DNA of 8,411 bases from Marinobacterium sp. xm-d-530 (GTDB taxonomy: Bacteria; Pseudomonadota; Gammaproteobacteria; Pseudomonadales; Balneatricaceae). Of this stretch, positions 6,663 through 8,411 are shown one piece after another. The DNA is taken from assembly GCA_949499045.1 (NCBI GenBank), contig CATEEE010000010.1:1-8411 (forward strand), given 5' to 3'. The notes beneath the pieces are model-generated. The model was not told the origin of the DNA. It ran no database searches and saw nothing but the letters and a program-made list of their open reading frames with translations. Both the position numbers and the translations under genes were made by a program. The number at the start of each line of letters is the position of its first letter. The first letter of the stretch is position 1.

Positions 6663-6666
6663 GGAG
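6663..6666 (+). promoter_or_regulatory. Shine-Dalgarno of hemF
   Basis: GGAG 7 nt before ATG 6674, directly after the tsaC stop. The good spacing selects ATG 6674 over the in-frame TTG at 6668, which would lie too close to the site. Confidence 0.65.
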
Positions 6667-6673
6667 ATTGCGA

Positions 6674-7594
6674 ATGAGCAAACCGAGCGTAGCAGAAGTA
6701 AAAGCCTTCTTAATGGATCTTCAGGATCGTATCTGTAATGAGCTGGCAGCAGCCGATGGTGGTGCTGAGTTTGTTGAAGACTCTTGGGATCGACCAGAGG
6801 GCGGCGGTGGCCGAAGCCGAGTCATTACAAACGGTGCCGTGTTTGAAAAAGGCGGCGTTAATTTTTCGCATGTTCACGGCAATCAGATGCCTGCTTCGGC
6901 AACCGCTCACCGTCCTGAGCTTCAAGGCCGTAACTTTGAAGCGATGGGCGTCAGCCTAGTGATGCACCCCAATAACCCTAAGGTGCCAACCTCACATGCT
7001 AACGTCCGTTTCTTCATTGCAGAAAAAGAGGGTGAAGAACCGGTATGGTGGTTCGGTGGTGGTTTCGATTTGACCCCTTACTACGGTAATGAAGAGGATT
7101 GTGTTTTTTGGCATCAGGTAGCAAAAGATGCCTGTGATCCTTTTGGTGAGGATGTCTACCCTCGCTATAAAAAGTGGTGTGATGACTACTTCTTCCTAAA
7201 ACATCGTGGTGAGCCTCGCGGTATCGGTGGTCTCTTCTTCGATGACCTTAATGAGTTGGGCTTCGATCAAAGTTTTGCCCTGATGCAGTCGATTGCTAAC
7301 GCTTATACTCAAGCGTATGTGCCCATCGTCGAGCGTCGTCGTGATGAGAGCTATGGTGAAGCTGAGCGTGACTTCCAGTTACACCGACGCGGCCGATACG
7401 TTGAGTTTAATCTTGTGTTTGACCGTGGCACGCTGTTTGGGTTGCAGACAGGCGGCCGTACCGAATCGATTCTGATGTCCCTACCACCGGAAGTACGTTG
7501 GGATTACAACTGGGCACCAGAGCCAGGTACAGAAGAGGCGCGTTTAACCGATTACTACCTTCAATCCAGAGACTGGTTAGGCTTGGAAGCATGA
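6674..7594 (+). CDS. hemF: Oxygen-dependent coproporphyrinogen III oxidase
   Basis: Cytoplasmic enzyme of heme synthesis that oxidatively decarboxylates two propionates of coproporphyrinogen III to vinyls, giving protoporphyrinogen IX and consuming O2. It is 306 aa long (E. coli 299) and very similar from end to end. Hallmarks are GGGGRSRV (43-50), GVNFSHVHG (61-69), PASATAHRPEL (73-83), the active-site segment PTSHANVRFF (105-114), WWFGGGFDLTPYYG (125-138), GEDVYPRYKKWCD (158-170), RGIGGLFFDDL (182-192) and the family signature QLHRRGRYVEFNL with DRGTLFGLQTGGRTES (235-265). The start is ATG 6674, chosen by its Shine-Dalgarno. The enzyme implies an aerobic or facultative life style. It sits 15 bp after tsaC without the qor gene I recall between them in Pseudomonas, and its stop overlaps the aroE start. 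Confidence 0.98.
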   Translation: MSKPSVAEVKAFLMDLQDRICNELAAADGGAEFVEDSWDRPEGGGGRSRVITNGAVFEKGGVNFSHVHGNQMPASATAHRPELQGRNFEAMGVSLVMHPNNPKVPTSHANVRFFIAEKEGEEPVWWFGGGFDLTPYYGNEEDCVFWHQVAKDACDPFGEDVYPRYKKWCDDYFFLKHRGEPRGIGGLFFDDLNELGFDQSFALMQSIANAYTQAYVPIVERRRDESYGEAERDFQLHRRGRYVEFNLVFDRGTLFGLQTGGRTESILMSLPPEVRWDYNWAPEPGTEEARLTDYYLQSRDWLGLEA

Positions 7595-8411
7595 TCGATC
7601 AATACCGAGTGACAGGCAATCCAATTAAACATAGCCTATCACCCAGAATCCATAGCCACTTTGCCCAGACAACGGGTGAGCCTTTAGAGTACATCGCTCA
7701 GCGGTTAGAGACGGATACCTTTACGGATACTCTAAGGGCTCAACTGATCTCGGGAGAGATCAAGGGCTCCAACGTAACCTTGCCGTTTAAGGAGTTGGCT
7801 TGGCAGCTAGCAAAGGTTCGCACGGCACGTGCCGAAACAGCGGGTGCAGCTAATACTCTCTGGTTAAATGAGCAGGGCGAGATTTGTGCTGACAACACTG
7901 ACGGCGTTGGCCTGTTAACCGATCTAAAGAACAACTTAGGTTTGGAGTTAGCCGGTAAGCGCGTCTTGATATTGGGTGCCGGCGGTGCTGTTCGCGGTGT
8001 CATTCAGCCAATGTTAGAGGCGAATGTTGCGAGCGTTGTGATAGCGAATCGTACGGTATCCAAAGCTCAGGCCATTGCAGACGTCTTTGTTGGTTCCCCT
8101 GTGTCGGCGTGCGGCTATGATGAGATTCAGGGGCCGGCTTACGATCTGATTGTTAATGGCACCTCGGCCAGTATTGGCGGTGAATTGCCCCCCGTTCCTG
8201 GTGATGCAATCGATGCCAATAGTTGTGGTTATGACATGATGTATGGCGCCGAACAGACACCTTTTTGTTCCTGGTGTGAACAGCATGGAGCACGTGCCAT
8301 TGACGGTTTAGGCATGTTGGTTGAACAAGCCGCTGAGTCCTTTGCAATTTGGCGAGGGGTGAAGCCAAAAACAGCTGAGATCCTTAATCAGCTAAGAGCC
8401 GAACTGCAACA
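7591..8411 (+). CDS. aroE: Shikimate dehydrogenase (NADP+) AroE (stop codon beyond window)
   Basis: Reduces 3-dehydroshikimate to shikimate with NADPH, the fourth step of the chorismate (aromatic amino acid) pathway. There are 273 complete codons without a stop before the right edge. E. coli AroE is 272 aa, so only a few residues should be missing. Substrate residues are present: Ser15 and Ser17 in KHSLSP, catalytic Lys67 in NVTLPFKE, Asn88 in GAANTL and Asp104 in DNTDGVG. The NADP+ domain has the glycine loop LGAGGAVRG (128-136) and ANRT (152-155), which recognises the 2'-phosphate. NGTSASIGG, YDMMYG and the final GLGMLVEQAA also match. ATG 7591 overlaps the hemF TGA as ATGA, with GGAAG just before, indicating coupled translation. 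It is AroE rather than YdiB by motifs and context, though YdiB-like paralogues share many of these residues. Confidence 0.96.
   Translation, partial: MIDQYRVTGNPIKHSLSPRIHSHFAQTTGEPLEYIAQRLETDTFTDTLRAQLISGEIKGSNVTLPFKELAWQLAKVRTARAETAGAANTLWLNEQGEICADNTDGVGLLTDLKNNLGLELAGKRVLILGAGGAVRGVIQPMLEANVASVVIANRTVSKAQAIADVFVGSPVSACGYDEIQGPAYDLIVNGTSASIGGELPPVPGDAIDANSCGYDMMYGAEQTPFCSWCEQHGARAIDGLGMLVEQAAESFAIWRGVKPKTAEILNQLRAELQ

Noticed and set aside
8014..8368. Open frames on the minus strand opposite aroE, and similar antisense frames opposite the other genes
   Set aside because: They overlap genes with full conserved motifs, have no recognisable domains or ribosome sites, and read as antisense shadows.
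1..8411. An undescribed system, mobile element, CRISPR array, tRNA or rRNA gene
   Set aside because: Every long frame is a known housekeeping gene in familiar order. I saw no long direct or terminal repeats, no spacer arrays, no transposase motifs and no tRNA-like cloverleaf.

Overview
The window is an ordinary, densely packed core-genome segment of a gammaproteobacterium. Nine protein genes fill almost all of it. The proteins resemble E. coli and Pseudomonas homologues along their whole length. The gene order trkA-rsmB-fmt-def, diverging from a LysM gene, dprA, tsaC, hemF and aroE, is the arrangement I recall near the origin of Pseudomonas. Base composition looks close to 50% GC, unlike GC-rich Pseudomonas, so a marine Oceanospirillales-type bacterium is plausible. 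That placement is an inference and I cannot name the species.

Left half, minus strand (read from about 3775 down to 1): def, fmt, rsmB and trkA form one co-directional unit. Def and Fmt remove and add the formyl group at the start of every bacterial protein. RsmB methylates 16S rRNA. TrkA, cut off by the left edge, is the cytoplasmic nucleotide-binding subunit of the Trk potassium transporter. fmt and rsmB overlap by 8 bp, rsmB and trkA are 7 bp apart, and both fmt and rsmB appear to start with TTG. The only sizeable gap (57 bp, def-fmt) holds a strong hairpin.

Middle (3776-3914): a 139-bp divergent intergenic region with a consensus TATAAT box facing def.

Right half, plus strand: a secreted LysM protein resembling TsaP (type IV pilus secretin-associated), dprA (single-stranded DNA handling in natural transformation), tsaC (first step of tRNA t6A synthesis), hemF (oxygen-dependent heme synthesis) and aroE (shikimate dehydrogenase, nearly complete at the right edge). 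hemF and aroE overlap by an ATGA. The qor gene that I recall between tsaC and hemF in Pseudomonas is absent.

No RNA genes, mobile elements, CRISPR arrays or long repeats were seen, and no intergenic stretch reaches 300 bases. I found no evidence of an undescribed system. The most interesting signals are small regulatory ones: the def-fmt hairpin with a competing repeat in the end of def, and the paired TTG starts.
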